64,000 bases of DNA from Craterostigma plantagineum (Eukaryota > Streptophyta > Magnoliopsida > Lamiales > Linderniaceae). The notes beneath the pieces are model-generated. The model was not told the DNA's origin, made no database searches, and worked only from the letters and a program-made list of their open reading frames with translations. Location: the NCBI GenBank assembly GCA_027422505.1, contig JAPQWV010000028.1, forward strand, positions 3,810,001-3,874,000. The letters are read 5' to 3'. Positions 44,581-57,500 of this stretch are shown in pieces. The position numbers were made by a program, and so were the translations under genes. How positions within the stretch are numbered: the stretch's first letter is position 1; each line of letters opens with the position of its first letter.

Positions 44581-45105
44581 GCTATTAACGAGTTTTGTTA
44601 AGCATCAGATATGTGATGGGACATAAAGCAACGTGAATTTCCCTACCTCTTAAGTAAATCTTTCCTTCAAATCTTTATCGATAGTTCTTGGGCCTACTTT
44701 GAATTTAGATAGGGCCCAAACTTGACCATTCTAACTCTACATGCATTGCTATTGGTCGAATTTTCTTCGTCTTTTCTCCCTAATCGTCCGATTTGAATCC
44801 TTAGTAGGTTAGTTAGAATTTATTCTCTTCTAATCGGCCGATTCTATCTTATGGTATACCTTCTTTTGGTCGATCGTTCTTATAGGTTTCAACTATCTAT
44901 ATATAATCATTATCGGTGCTTTTCCTAAGTCCTAATGTTATTACCTAGATCATGCATAGCACATAAAGTTGTGTAGCACATAATATATAATTTTATAATC
45001 ATATAAACACATATAAAGTTGTAAAGCATGTATCATGCAATCACGTAAGTCATATATGCATGTATTTTTTATTGGCCGGCTTACCTACGGGACTCGGGTA
45101 TTACA
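44581..45105 (-). repeat. Gypsy 3' LTR, start only
   Basis: On the minus strand begins TGTAATACCCGAGTCCCG at 45105, right after the purine tract of the pol at 45130-47458. It resembles the starts at 41919 and 42086. The leftward extent is unclear. Confidence 0.65.
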
Positions 45106-45121
45106 TCCTCTCCCCTTAAAA
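45106..45121 (-). promoter_or_regulatory. Gypsy polypurine tract
   Basis: Minus strand TTTTAAGGGGAGAGGA immediately before the LTR start at 45105. Confidence 0.78.
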
Positions 45122-45129
45122 GGGATTTT

Positions 45130-47458
45130 GCCCCCGAAATCAGACGGGGAGAAATAGCTCAGGATAGTGGTCTCTCATGTCATCTTCACGTTCCCATGTA
45201 GCTTCTTCCGTGGACTGATTTGCCATAAAACTTTCACTAATGGAATCTCCTTATTCCGTAATCGTTTCACGTCATACGTCAGAATTTCTATGGGTCTTTC
45301 CTCGTAACTTAGGTCTGGGTGGAGATTTTGGTGTAGAACTTTATTATTCAACACATGACTGGGATCTGCGATGTATTTTTGCAATGTCGATACGTGAAAG
45401 ACATCATGGACTTGAGTTAGCGAAGCTGGTTCGAGTGGTATGCTACTTCGCCAACTTCTCTAAGGATTCGCAATGGTCCTATATACTGCGGGCTCAACTT
45501 GCCTTTCCTCCCGAACCGTTTAACGCCTTTCATAGGGGATACTTTCAGGAATACATAATCGTCTACTCGGAACTCCAATTGTCAACGCTTTTGGTCCGCA
45601 TAGCTTTTCTGTCTGCTCTGGGCCGTTTGCATCCTTTCTCGTACCTTCAATATAGCTTTCGTCATTTCCTGTACTAGGTCAGGCCCTAGTATTGCCCGTT
45701 CTCCAACTTCATCCCAATGGATTGGAGATCTGCATTTGCGTCCGTATAGTGCTCCGTATGGAGCCATGCCAATTGTTGCGTGATAACTATTGTTGTAGGA
45801 GAATTCAATTAAAGGGAGATATCGGCTCTAATTTCCTTTAAAATCGAGCACACGGGCTCTTAGCATGTCTTCTAATGTCTGGGTCCGTTCTGACTGCCCG
45901 TCCGTTTGGGGATGGTAGGCAGTACTGAATGATAACTTGATTCCCATGGCCTTCTACAGACTCATCTAGAATTTGGATAAGAATCTCGAATCACAGTCGG
46001 AAATAATCGAGATTTGGGACTCCGGGAAGTCGTACTATTTCTTGGATTACAATTCTGCGTATCGTTCCATGGAAAATGTTGAGCTGACCGACATGAAGTG
46101 AGCAGACTTGGTCAGTCGATCAACGATGACCCATATAGCATCGTGGCCCTTTACTGTCTTCGGCAAGCCGACGACGAAGTCCATTGTAATGTGATCCCAC
46201 TTCCATTCAGGTACGGGCAGGGATTGTAAAGTCCCCACCTGTCATTGGTGTTCTACTTCTACTTTTTGACACGTCAGGCATTGGCTTACAAAGGTTGCGA
46301 TCTCTCTTTTCATCCCTAGCCACCAATAGTTACATCGTAAGGCTCTATACATCTTCGTCGCTCTAGGATGAATTGAATAGGCCGTGGCATGTGCTTCCTT
46401 CATAATTGTCTTTCGAAGCTTTTTGTCATTAGGGACATATAGTCGATTTCTATAGTGCAGACTTCCATCTTCTCGTACCTGGCAGTCAGATGGTCTTTGT
46501 TCGAGTTGCATTTCCTTGATCTTCAAATACAGTTCATCATTTTCTTGTGCTTTCGTGATTGCTCCATTAAGGTGGGTCGGAGAGTTAGTGCTGCTAGTCT
46601 TGTTTTGATTTCACCGATCGGTATTATTTCCACTTCGATCCTTGGTAATTCCGCGCTCATCGTCTTACGACTTAATGCATCTGCGACTACGTTCGCCTTC
46701 CCCGGGTGGTAGCTGATTACACAGTCGTAATCCTAGACCAATTCGAGCCATCTCCGTTGTCGCAACTACTTCTGAGTGAAGAAGTATTTCAGGCTTTTAT
46801 GGTTTGTGAAAATCTTGCATCGCTCGCCGTATAAGTAATGCCTCCAGATTTTGAGAGCTAAACTACCGCCGCCAATTCTAAGTCGTACGTTGGGTAATTC
46901 TTCTCATATTTCTTGAGTGCTAAGCCAAGGAAACTCCTAACTTCCGTTACGTTCGTCGGTTGAGACCAATTACTAATAGCCTCAATTTTACTGGGATCTA
47001 CAGATATTCCAGCTCCTGATATCACATGCCCAAGAAATGCGACCTGATCGATCCAGCATTCGCATTTCTTGAATTTTCGCGTACAGTTGTTTCTCTCGTA
47101 ATATTTCCAGGACAATCCTCAAGTGTTGCTCGTGCTCCTCTCGTGACTCTGAATAAATGAGGATGTCATCGATAAATACGATGACGCATTTGTCCAAGAA
47201 CGGCTTGAACACACGGTTCATCAGGTCCATGAACGCTGCTGGCTCATTGGTCAGTCCAAAAGGCATGACCAGGAATTCGTAATGCCCGTATCGAGTGCTG
47301 AAGGCCTTCTTCGGAATATCTTCTTCTCGGATCTTCAGTTGGTGATATCCTGACCTTAGATCAATTTTGGAAAATACTGTTGCTCCTTGCAGTTGATCGA
47401 ATAGGTCATCAATTCGTGGGAGAGGATACTTGTTTTTTATCGTGATCTTATTCATATT
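45130..47458 (-). pseudogene. Gypsy pol, degraded (RT, RNase H remnant, integrase)
   Basis: Minus strand. RT starts at [20 protein letters not shown] (47455) with [33 protein letters not shown] and [12 protein letters not shown] deletion near 46925 joins VRSFLGLA to [19 protein letters not shown], removing about 110 codons, including the start of RNase H. Integrase follows: the HHCC region (YSIHPRATKMYRALRCNYWW, CLTCQKVEV; 46526-46242), core start [20 protein letters not shown] (46238-46047), then [20 protein letters not shown] (45767 on), and the C-terminal ADPSHVLNNKVLHQNLHPDL (45384-45175). Many stops and frameshifts. It is the same family as the pol at 61471-63579. Confidence 0.9.
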
Positions 47459-48980
47459 CTTATCATATCAAACACACCTTTAATGTATATCCATACATTA
47501 ACTAATGAAAGCTTTATAAATAAATAAGTAAAGGAGTAAGAATAATCTTAGGAGAGAAAAACCGAGAGAAAGAAAGAAAAATAACGGAGGAAAAGGAAAA
47601 TCCAGCAAAGAACAATTTGGTTAAACAAACCGTTTCTTAGGTGAGGATATTAGTCAATGTTTTGATAATTCACGTATGTACACATATAGGTTAAATAAGC
47701 TATTATTAAGGGTAGTTGGAAGATTTTCGTAGCTTTACTAGGGTTTTCCTAGATCGTTGAAAGGATATCATATTTGCATATTGAACAATTTCGGTACTAG
47801 AACAAGTTAAAGTTTAAGAGTATTCGAATTCTTTTAAAACAAGTATGTTCTAACAGTTTTATGTATCTTTGGTTGAGTAAATAGTTTCGATGTATAAACA
47901 TTTTTAACACTTTAAGAATTAAGTGTTTAGTGTATTTGGCAACTTTGTTTCGGTATTAATATGGATTTGATGTTAGCATTAAAGCTTTCAGCACTTAGGG
48001 TTAAAAGTTTCAGAGTTTGATTTGGAAGTTTTCATTGAAACTTCGATATATAAATATGTGTTAGGGTTTTCAAGAATTGTTTTCTATATGATAAGATTCA
48101 AGGATTTCGGTAAAAGGTCCTTATAACAAGGATTTTTGCTATTATTTTAATTTACAAAGTTTTCGGCATTGTTATAGCATAAAGTTTCCGGTACAGGTCT
48201 AAGAGTTTTCGACACCCTTTATAAAGTTTTGGGTATTGCTTAATATAGAAAGTTTACGTTATGAGTTCATAAAAGTTTTCGGCTTCACCTCAAACCATGG
48301 AAGAAACTTTTCGGCAATCTACTTCAGCATACAAAGATTTCGGCAATTGCCACAAGCTTTCGATACCAAGTCTTCAAAGAAAGTTTCCGGCACTTAACCT
48401 TAATTTACAAAGTTTTCGGTATGGGTTAGAAAAGTGTTCGGCATTGCTGTTTAATAAGTTTTTGGTATTATACAATTTTTTAGAATTAATAGGTTTCAAT
48501 ATTTTAGGGTTTTCGATGCAATATAGGTTCGGGTTTTCAGTGAAGTTTTCGGTACAGTATAATTACTAGTTTCTTTTAATGCAGGTTTCGATACGTATTA
48601 AAAATATAACCTCTAAGATAAGAGTCTAATATATTATAACTAATACACAGAAAAGTAAAGACTACAGATTGGAAGGATCGTGCATGTTAAGCATACATAT
48701 CACAGCATGTGCATTTTATTAGAGATCTCATATTTACCGAACATAATACTTCTATAGGTTAGGATCCCGACAAAGGCAAGGACAAAGTCGAATAGCGAAC
48801 AAGAATAAAAGGGAAACCTGTGTGTATGATATGCAACATGTATTTTATGTGCTTATGTGGCTTCTATATATACGTGTTACATAAAGTATTTGTATAGCAT
48901 TGCATACACATAAAAAGAACGGAGAAACCGTTACGACTGCTACGACTACGAATGATAAGATACGGATGCTACGGCATACG
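47459..48980 (+). repeat. Gypsy LTR 3' portion with TTTTCGG motifs
   Basis: AT-rich and non-coding. It abuts the truncated RT at 47458. Between about 47940 and 48560 there are about 16 loose copies of AAGTTTTCGGCA. The section near 48790-48850 (GACAAAGTCGAATAGCGAAC, then TATGATATGCAACATGT) matches the minus strand of 16270-16350, so it is related to the gypsy LTR in the duplicated segment. GATACGGATGCTACGGCATA at the end recalls the LTR end at 59917-59965. Confidence 0.5.
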
Positions 48981-51390
48981 TGTGATGCCCCACCTTTCAA
49001 ATACTATTGTTGGCTGATTTTCGCAACGTAAGTCGCGGAAGACCCGTCTAACAAAAACTTTTTCCTAAAATATGATATATTACGACAAAAGGTAACCTAA
49101 ATCGTCGTAATTATACAAAGGCCGAAGCCCCAAAAATATATATCATATCAAACACCCTAACATCGCTCCACAGGTCGTCATCAATGTACAGCCTTGCCCT
49201 CAAAAGACCCTGGAGTACCGCCGTCAGCCTGCCTTAGCCGTGACGTTTCTCAACGTCCCATTTTATCGTACCTACAACACATAAAACGTGGAATGAGCTT
49301 ATAAAGCTCAGTAAGTGGAAACCATGCATGCAACGCACGTGACCTAAGTAGCGAAGGCATCCACGCCGATGCTAGCTACTTCCCACATCTTTCTTATTCT
49401 CTCCATTCATATTGGGCCCTCGGCTTTCCATCTTACTATGCACCATTCATAGAGCTTAGACCCCTAAAGGTATAAATAAGTGGCAGTACATACACTGAGA
49501 GGCTAAACCTGAGTACGCAATCTGTGCTTTACCCTATGGTGCCTTTCCATCCCAATGTTGTCCTCACTGAGAGGCTAATAGTGCGTTTATATCCCATTGA
49601 GGTCCCATTGAGAGGCTAACCCGAGCACACATATAGCGTTTAACCATAAGGCGCCTTCCCATCCCAATGCGGTCTGACACGCGGGCGCTTCTCACTGGTA
49701 GCCTACTAAGAGGTTGTCAACACCCGAGGTTCCCTCGGTGCCGCTTATTCCCTCGAGTCGCGTCCTCCAGGTTGCATCTCCCGCTACGGGGTATTCACCT
49801 ACCTATCGTGAACCAGGTAATTGGCATCATGAATCGACATGGTGTATTTCCCATACCTTTCGTGAATCAGGTAATTCGACATCGTGAATCGCCATGGTAG
49901 CATAGAAGAGCCGTGACTCGTCATTGAGTCGACACAAATGCCTATATCGGCAAATATACATCGCTCTCACGCGATCTTATACTCATGCACGCTCTCTTTC
50001 CCTGACTCTTATACTAGTCGTGCGTGCATATGCTCATGTCATGAATATGCGTGTCATGTCATCGTATAACGTAAATAAATCACGTAGGAACTCACATAAA
50101 ATCATAGAAGCACATAGACACATAATTCATACACATATAATTATGTGTTGTAGTTGGGACTTCCACTTACCTGTCGTCCGTAGAATACTAGCTCGTAATT
50201 TTGTGAAACTCTTAATTCCTGACTGTAAGCATAAAATGATAATGTCAGTGTACTATTTAATTTATTATACTGTCTAATTTCTTGAAATCCCTAAGTGTTA
50301 AAAGACATTTATTTTAAAAGGACCGTACTTAAGTTAAATCAATTACAACATGTGAATTTCCTAAACCCTAATTTGTGAAATACACTAATTCGCGAACTTT
50401 ACTAATTTTGCGATATATTTCACGCATGCATACACTTTGCGAACTTCTCCCTGATTCGCAAAGCTCTAATTTGTGAAGTCTAACGTCTCATAACTTGATT
50501 CGCGAAGTCTTCTTTTAATGGCCCGCGAAGCTTTTGTTTTATCATTTTAAGGTTAATTCGCTAAATTCATACGATTCGTGAAGTCCTAGGTAACTCATAG
50601 TATTATTTTATTCTTTTAAACTTCGTGAAGCTCCACTTTGCCTACTCATAATTCGTGACATGCCCTTGTTATATCATTAATAATTCGCCAACCTATATAT
50701 ATAATTCGTAAAGTGTCATTCCTTGCATGACTCACAATTCGTGAAGTTAATTCGCATACTCAATTAGGAACTTGGTATTATTCTCCTAGAAATTCGTGAA
50801 GTTCCCTATGTATAATATTTTTCTATTCCTTAAGCCTCGTGAAGTTCGACTCACAATTCGTACAATTCTATCATATAAATTCGTGAAGAGCATATGCTAT
50901 ATTATTTTTCTATTCCCAAGTGAAGTCTTATCTAGCTTATATTATTTCTTTATTCCATTGTACTTCGTGACTTTTCCATAGTGCTAGCCAATTCATAAAG
51001 TTGTTGCCTAGTCTCAATTTGTCAAATGCTCATTGGTTTGTGAAATGGCTAACGCATGAATCACCTTTCACTAACCTATTTATGTCATGATTTTCATTGG
51101 TTCACAGAGTCCCTAATAATTCGCCAAATCCAGTTCGCCAAATAGGTTTGCTAAGTAAGGTTCGTCAAGTAGCTAATTTGCCAACTAGTTTCAATTCGCA
51201 AAACTCTTCATCCCACGAATGGTTCGCGAAACTCTCATGGTTTGCGAATCCTACACATCACGATTCTCAGCAAAGTTTATAACACTTATAACAATTTAAA
51301 ACTTGGGGGTTTTCGATCAAAACCTTGTTCCTTCCAAAAACAGTTTGAAGGCTATAAGAACTTAAGTTATTTTTAAACCCTCGGAAACTA
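48981..51390. repeat. Mosaic of gypsy LTR fragments
   Basis: A plus-strand LTR-like start TGTGATGCCCCACC is at 48981. From about 51290 back to 50370 there is an array of TTCGCGAA/TTCGTGAAG motifs in the orientation opposite to 43021-43920, then the splice-donor-like block (50141-50173, minus). This suggests a minus-strand LTR related to that at 42086. Three GAGAGGCTAA repeats lie at 49494-49640. Boundaries are not resolved and no gene is supported. Confidence 0.5.
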
Positions 51391-51520
51391 AGTTTTTTTT
51401 TTTGGAAAGATTCCCGTGTGTATATATATAAATGGGTGAATATACATGATGGGTGAGAGTAAACCTCTCACAAGCAACCAGTAACAGACTACTGGATTAA
51501 CAAAAAATAAAGCCAATAAA
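51391..51520 (-). mobile_element. LINE 3'-end stub
   Basis: Minus strand: CCAGTAGTCTGTTACTGG hairpin (51478-51495), a TATATATA stretch, then AATCTTTCCAAAAAAAAAAA seen as T-rich DNA at 51391-51402. It matches the last ~130 bp of LINE-1 and LINE-2. An extremely short, 5'-truncated copy at the left edge of duplication copy B. No TSD found. Confidence 0.7.
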
Positions 51521-52456
51521 CCCAATTTGTTTAAATGCGAATTTGTTTACTTGCATTTTTTCCATACGCATAAAAAATTTCGCACATTTTCAAATGCATT
51601 AGCATATGCATTGGCATAGAATTTGTTTAAATGCGAATTTTTTAAGCTTATATATGTTAACGCAAATTTTATATGCATGTTTAGGGGATCATGCATCTAT
51701 GTTGCATTGATTAAATGCGTTATTCTCTTGTGTCATATATTGTTAAATTTTCATATGCATATTGTGGTGAATATGTGTATGCATGCTAAATTGACAAACA
51801 TTATATGCGCACTTTTTGAGGGGCAATGAAGATTCTTAGTGTGCAAAAACATGAATTAAGGGGGAGAATGGAAAATTACTCTATTATTTTGAAAATACTC
51901 CTTTAAAAAATATCCGTTGAGCATCATATGAGGGGAGTAATTTGCATTTATGGGGGAGCAATTTTTATTTATTCATGTTAGATTTTACTCTTGATTCATA
52001 ACTCTCCTTCGCATTTACTTTTATAAGTCATGTTAGACTTTTCCTTTTGATTCATAAGTCTCCTTTGCATCATTTAAGATTTTTTTTGTGACTAAATCTT
52101 CGGGGGAGCTTCTTAATGATTTTCAGAAATATGAAGTGGATGCTTTTCAAGAATAACTTTCAACCACTTCTAGGAACCTTGCTCTCGAAGATTTGGCGAA
52201 TGAAAAATAAGACCGAAGTTCAACTCGAAAAAGCCACATTGAGCTACTAAAGAACAGATCTACTTGAAAAATTGTTCAAGACATATTATAAGGTGGCTCA
52301 CGGGCTTCGACCAAAGATTGAATACAAATGGGGAGATTGAAAGAACAATTTTATTGTATTCAAGATATTATGAAGTGGCTCAAGAACTTCGGATAACCCC
52401 ACTTGCTAGACGGAATAACCCACACTATATTGATGATTGAATACAAATGGGAAGAT

Positions 52457-52779
52457 TGTTGGAAGCTATGTAAATAAATAGTCTAGGGCTTAATTATAAT
52501 TAGCACTAGTATATGGCTACTTATGTAAATATACCACGATAGATGGTATATATAAGTGAACCCCTTAGAGAATAAGGAGTGCGTTGTACAAGGATTTCAC
52601 ATTTTGGAATAGAATCGAAAGTTTAGAGAGAGGATTTTTGCGCCAACCCTTGCTTGAGCTCCAAGCTCTCTTCTCTCACAAGCTTCAATGGTAAATCTCA
52701 TGTTCTAGATTCAAATTTCTTAGATTTACGATTCGATTCTTCGTAAGATCGCTATAGGTTGGATAATAGGGTCCTAACA
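52457..52779 (+). repeat. 323-bp LTR (Copia-1), copy B
   Basis: Equivalent of 14124-14446: TGTTGGAAGC to GGTCCTAACA, same length. Confidence 0.75.
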
Positions 52780-52783
52780 GCCT

Positions 52784-53840
52784 CGAAGTGGACATGGGCT
52801 CATCCTTTCGATCAAATAATTGGTGATCCGTCGAGCGGAATACACACTAGGACATCATCTCATAGCAGACTCTTCACGTGCTTCTGAAGCCTAAACAAAC
52901 CAACCAAGGTATCTGAAGCCCTTCAAGACTCGGATTGGCTGATCGCAATGCAAGACGAGCTCAATAAATTCGAGTGTCTACAAGTTTGGACCTTAGTTCC
53001 TCGACTACACAGCAAGACCATTATCGGATGTTGGGTTCGCGGGCTGGGCTGGCCCTCCTTGGTGGCTGGACTGAGTTCATGTGTCCTCATCGACGCTCCT
53101 GTTTCGGCTGTTTTCTAGGACCTCGGGGTGCATGTGCTGCTGTCGGCCGTCTCTTGGAGGTTGATTCCTTTGCGCGGAAAGAAACAGGAGTTGGGCATTA
53201 TTACGCCCTTCCCCGGCCAGACTTGCGGACGCACACGCTGCGTGTACCCCCTTTCGCTTGATAATCTCCTCTGTGATATTATCCCCTGCTGCGCTTGCGG
53301 CTTGCTTGCACGTCGCCCGGGAGCCCTGCTGGCACTTCGTTTGGTGCCAGGATCCTGTGGATTGGTGATGGATTTAACACCTACCTTAGCCTCTACTGTC
53401 TGTTTCTTTCGTTTGGCTTGGGTCTTGTTGGGACCTTGTAGGTGTTTGGGCTGTTTCGGTTATTGTTGACGTGCTGTCTGGTTGGTAGATTTCTACCGCT
53501 TGTTGCGTCCTGAGCGATATCATGTACGCTACCCTTGTACTCCTGTTTCTTTTTATTTTAGTGAACGTTTCCCAAAAAAAAAAAAAAAAAAAAAGACCAT
53601 TATCGGAACTAAGTGAGTATTCAAAAACAAGAAGAACAAGGACGGTGAAATAATCATGAACAAAGCATGAGTGATTGCTAAACGATACAAACAACAGAAA
53701 GGCATTGACTACGACGAGACGTACGCTCCTGCTGCTTGTATCGAAGCTATCCGGCTCTTCTTGGCATACGTGGCTCATAAAGACTCCAAGGTCTATCAAA
53801 CTGACGTCAAAACCGCCTTTTCTCAATGGCGTGTTAAAGG
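52784..53840 (+). pseudogene. Copia RT fragment, copy B, interrupted by a LINE tail
   Basis: Same fragment as 14451-14928, reading ALQDSDWLIAMQDELNKFEC and GIDYDETYAPAA with the same stops. The insertion at 53028-53592 splits it between KTIIG and the following TK. It ends at LNGVLK before the LTR at 53841. Confidence 0.85.
53028..53592 (+). mobile_element. 5'-truncated LINE tail private to copy B
   Basis: About 565 bp, ending GAACGTTTCCC plus an A run at 53574-53594, flanked by the 14-bp TSD AAGACCATTATCGG (53014-53027 and 53593-53606). Copy A has the intact single target near 14690. The sequence is more GC-rich than its surroundings. The short frames inside (for example 53128-53469) show no domain I recognise, so only the 3' part of some LINE is present. 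Confidence 0.88.
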
Positions 53841-53974
53841 TGTTAGGAATATGCCCTCGAATGCTATACGAGAATTAGATTGTATAGGGCATTAGCTTAT
53901 TTATCATTCGACCTTTTATGTAATAAGATATTTTTTGTGTGTTTATTGAAGGCGTTGTTCGTTTATTGGATATA
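53841..53974 (+). repeat. Copia-2-family LTR, first part, copy B
   Basis: Starts TGTTAGGAATATGCCC with the full TG end, then follows 14929-15061. Confidence 0.85.
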
Positions 53975-54478
53975 ATAATCATCGTAGCAAATAATCAGTT
54001 CTTTTCATCAATGTTTATTTAAACAATCACATCATATAACCGTTGTTCATAAAATCAGTAAATTAAATAATATAAATAAAACCGTAACAAATATTTAACT
54101 CTTTCCCTGGAATATTCATATAAGTATATATTATTTCATCAGTATTCACAAAATCAAATAATCATCGTTCATTAGCTATTCTATAACCATCGTTCGAAAT
54201 CCGTAGATCAAGTACAACAAATAAATTTGTGACCAACAAAAAATTCTTTTCCATTTATTTTCACGTAAACAATTTCATAAACTGTAATTATCAATCAATC
54301 CATTTTCATGAACAACGTAACATTCCAATCACATAAACACTCCTTTTCATCAAAGTTCATATAAACTTCTCATTTTCAATTTCATTCCAATCACAAATTC
54401 ACATAACCTTTGCTTATAAAACATCCCAATCACATGACATTGTCCGTAGAATCCGTATGAAATTCTATACTACATGCA

Positions 54479-54516
<38 letters not shown>

Positions 54517-57500
54517 GACAATTCCATCATAACCATCATTCCATCGTAACCATAATCATTTCTTTCACTCAGATCCGCGGATCATATGCAATACTATATG
54601 CTCGTGTACACTTCATACTCCCGTTATGAACCGACTAGACTCGTACTACTGACCCTGTAGGCCCCCATGCATGGGACTCTGTAACCGTAGATAGAACCCC
54701 CGATTTGTAGGGATGTAACCGTAGATATCCCCCGATTTGTAGGGATTAGAATGTAGTCCAAAGCCTTAGTAGTCATAATGGTTTCTCCTTTCGTTTCATG
54801 TATGAATGCAATACTATACGTGCAACCTTGTATGAAACGTATATCATATATCCATCGAGCCACATATATCACATAAAGACACGTTGTAGCCATACAATTC
54901 AAGTCACATATATCATATAAAAACACGTAGCAATAAAATTCCAGTCAATTCCATATAGAACGTAAATAACAAATCATCGATGATTCAACTAATGTTACTA
55001 CTTTAATGTTTACAAGTATGCATTGCTATACTCACATCTTTATTTCACATATTTCGTAAATCTATCAAACCACCTTTCTCACACGAGAGCATGTTACAGC
55101 ACATAAATCCAATCCATCCATATAACACATATATCGTAAAATTATAAATCAATAAATTCATATAATCATATAAGCACATAAAACACATAGGAACGGAACA
55201 CATGTTGCATATCATACTCACAGTATAACTTATAGCCCTGTTCGTTACTCGACTTTATCCTTGCTCGTTATCGGAATCTGGACCTATGAACATATTATGT
55301 TCGATGAGTATAAGGTCCTTAAAATGCTGTATATGTCGTGATATGCATGCATGATCAAATCCCTATTTATAATCCCTGCCTTTCTTACTTTTAATCGCCA
55401 TATTTCACTTAGTATCGAGACTTTGCTAATTTAGTCGACTGGATATACTTTCGAATTTAATAAGTGTTGGAAAGTTCATGTTTCGAAATATAATACCATT
55501 ACTATAGACGTTCGAGATCAGCTAAGTGTCTTAAAATTCCGTTCGAGGTTCTCTTTCGAAATGTGCTTTCGGAATTTCGTTCGCAATTTCTTCGAAATTT
55601 CTTTCGCAATTCCTTTCGATATTTCACTTCGAAATTTCTTTCGCAAATTCCCTCCAAAATTCTCCTTCAGAAATCTTTTTTGTAAAATCACCTCTTTCGC
55701 AATTTCATTCGAAATTCCTTTCGAAAATTCGAAATTCCGTTCGAAATTTCTTTCGAAATTTCTCTTGTTCATTTCGACAATCACATTATTACTATTTAAA
55801 ATATTGGAAAATAACATAATATAGTTTCGAATTGCTTAGACAAAGACTTGTTTCGAACTTATTGATTCGAACTTTTTGTTCGAATTTTCTTATTCTAATT
55901 CAACATGTAATAGTTACCAGTGATTATGACTCTTACCTTATATTAATATCATTTGTTAATCATTTTCTATTAATTTCTTAACCTTAATTAAAATTGTTCA
56001 AAACTAATTTCGAACTTGATGTTCGAAACTTGTTTCAAACTTCTTGTTCAAACATCTTCCGAACCAGACCTATAACAAAACTTTTCGGAAACCACCCCTA
56101 ATCCAATTCTTTCGAAAATCTTACATAACAAAATATATTCCTTTTTCAAGAGCATAATACTCCTCATGATTAACATCTTTCAAAACTTAACATTGGGAAG
56201 ACCCTAATCCTTCGGAAATACTTTCAGCTACCATGTAACAAATTAAATCTTGCAAAGAAAATCATGATTCACGAAAACACCTCCGTAACTTTCAAACTTC
56301 CTAGCTTTCGAACATCTACCTTACCAAGGTTTCAAATTATATCATTTCCTAGGTTTCGAAATACCCATTCACCTAAACTGAATTTCGAAATACTTATATG
56401 CTTAGGTTTCGAACTCTTACATTCATCAATTTCGAAATACTCCATCTTCCCTAAATTAACTACTTATGTACTTAGGTTTCGAACTCTTCCATACATCCAT
56501 TTCGAAATTATCTCTTACTAACCTCAGTAATTTCAAACTTCTCTTATTCAAATTTCTTTCATGATAGTCCATCGAAACATCCTCCAAGGAAACCCTAAAA
56601 ATACTTAATCCTCGAATTATCCAAAGTGTTCATATACCGAAACTTCCAAAACAGTTATACCACCCAAAGACCTTAAACTTTTAGATCAAATATCATAATT
56701 CTGAAAGAACACAATAATATCCTAAGCACCTTCAAACCTTAAAAATCACAATCGATATAAAACATGGGTTATAAAACTCTTCGTGATTACAAATACCTCA
56801 AAACGCGATAAACCATAACTAAAAACATAACCTCAAAATAAGAATTCATACCCCTTCCCAAAGCCAATTTCTGATCACCAGTTAAGCTCTTCGTTTTCTC
56901 TCTTCTCTTATCTTCAAAAGTAGTCAAACTGATATTTCTTTCTCTTTGTTCTTATCGTTATATTAAGCAAATGATATTGATATTTAATATCTATTCTATT
57001 CTTGAGCAATCATTCATGTATGTTAGCTAAAGTCTATCTTAGAGTTTCAACGTAATTAGGATAATTCTCCCTACTCTTTTGTTCTTATCCCATAATTGTT
57101 CCCTATTAAGACAAGCAAGTGACATCAATAATTTCCTAATGTTTGTCCTAAACTTAGTGTCATTCATTCACATTGTTATTATTACTTATTTATTTTCCCT
57201 CATATAAGGTTTTCGTTAAGTCTATGATTCAATTATTTCATTCTTTTCTTTTCTATTAATTCAAAGCATGAGAAGGACCTTTCGAAAGTTTGTCCCCCCA
57301 CTAGTGATATTATATATTCATAATTATTATTATTTTAGCTTAAAGTTGTTTTCTATCTTGACCAAATTTTCAAGAGTTTCGTTCCCATCCATGCTTAAGT
57401 GTGTTATTTTCCAAATGACATGTTATTTTCTAGCTTAACCAAGTTTCACAAGTTTCGTATGATTGCAATGAGATATTATGACATATTTGTCCTTAAGCTA

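Noticed and set aside
53128..53469. 113-codon frame in the copy-B insert
   Set aside because: It lies inside a 5'-truncated LINE tail with TSD and A tail; no recognisable domain.
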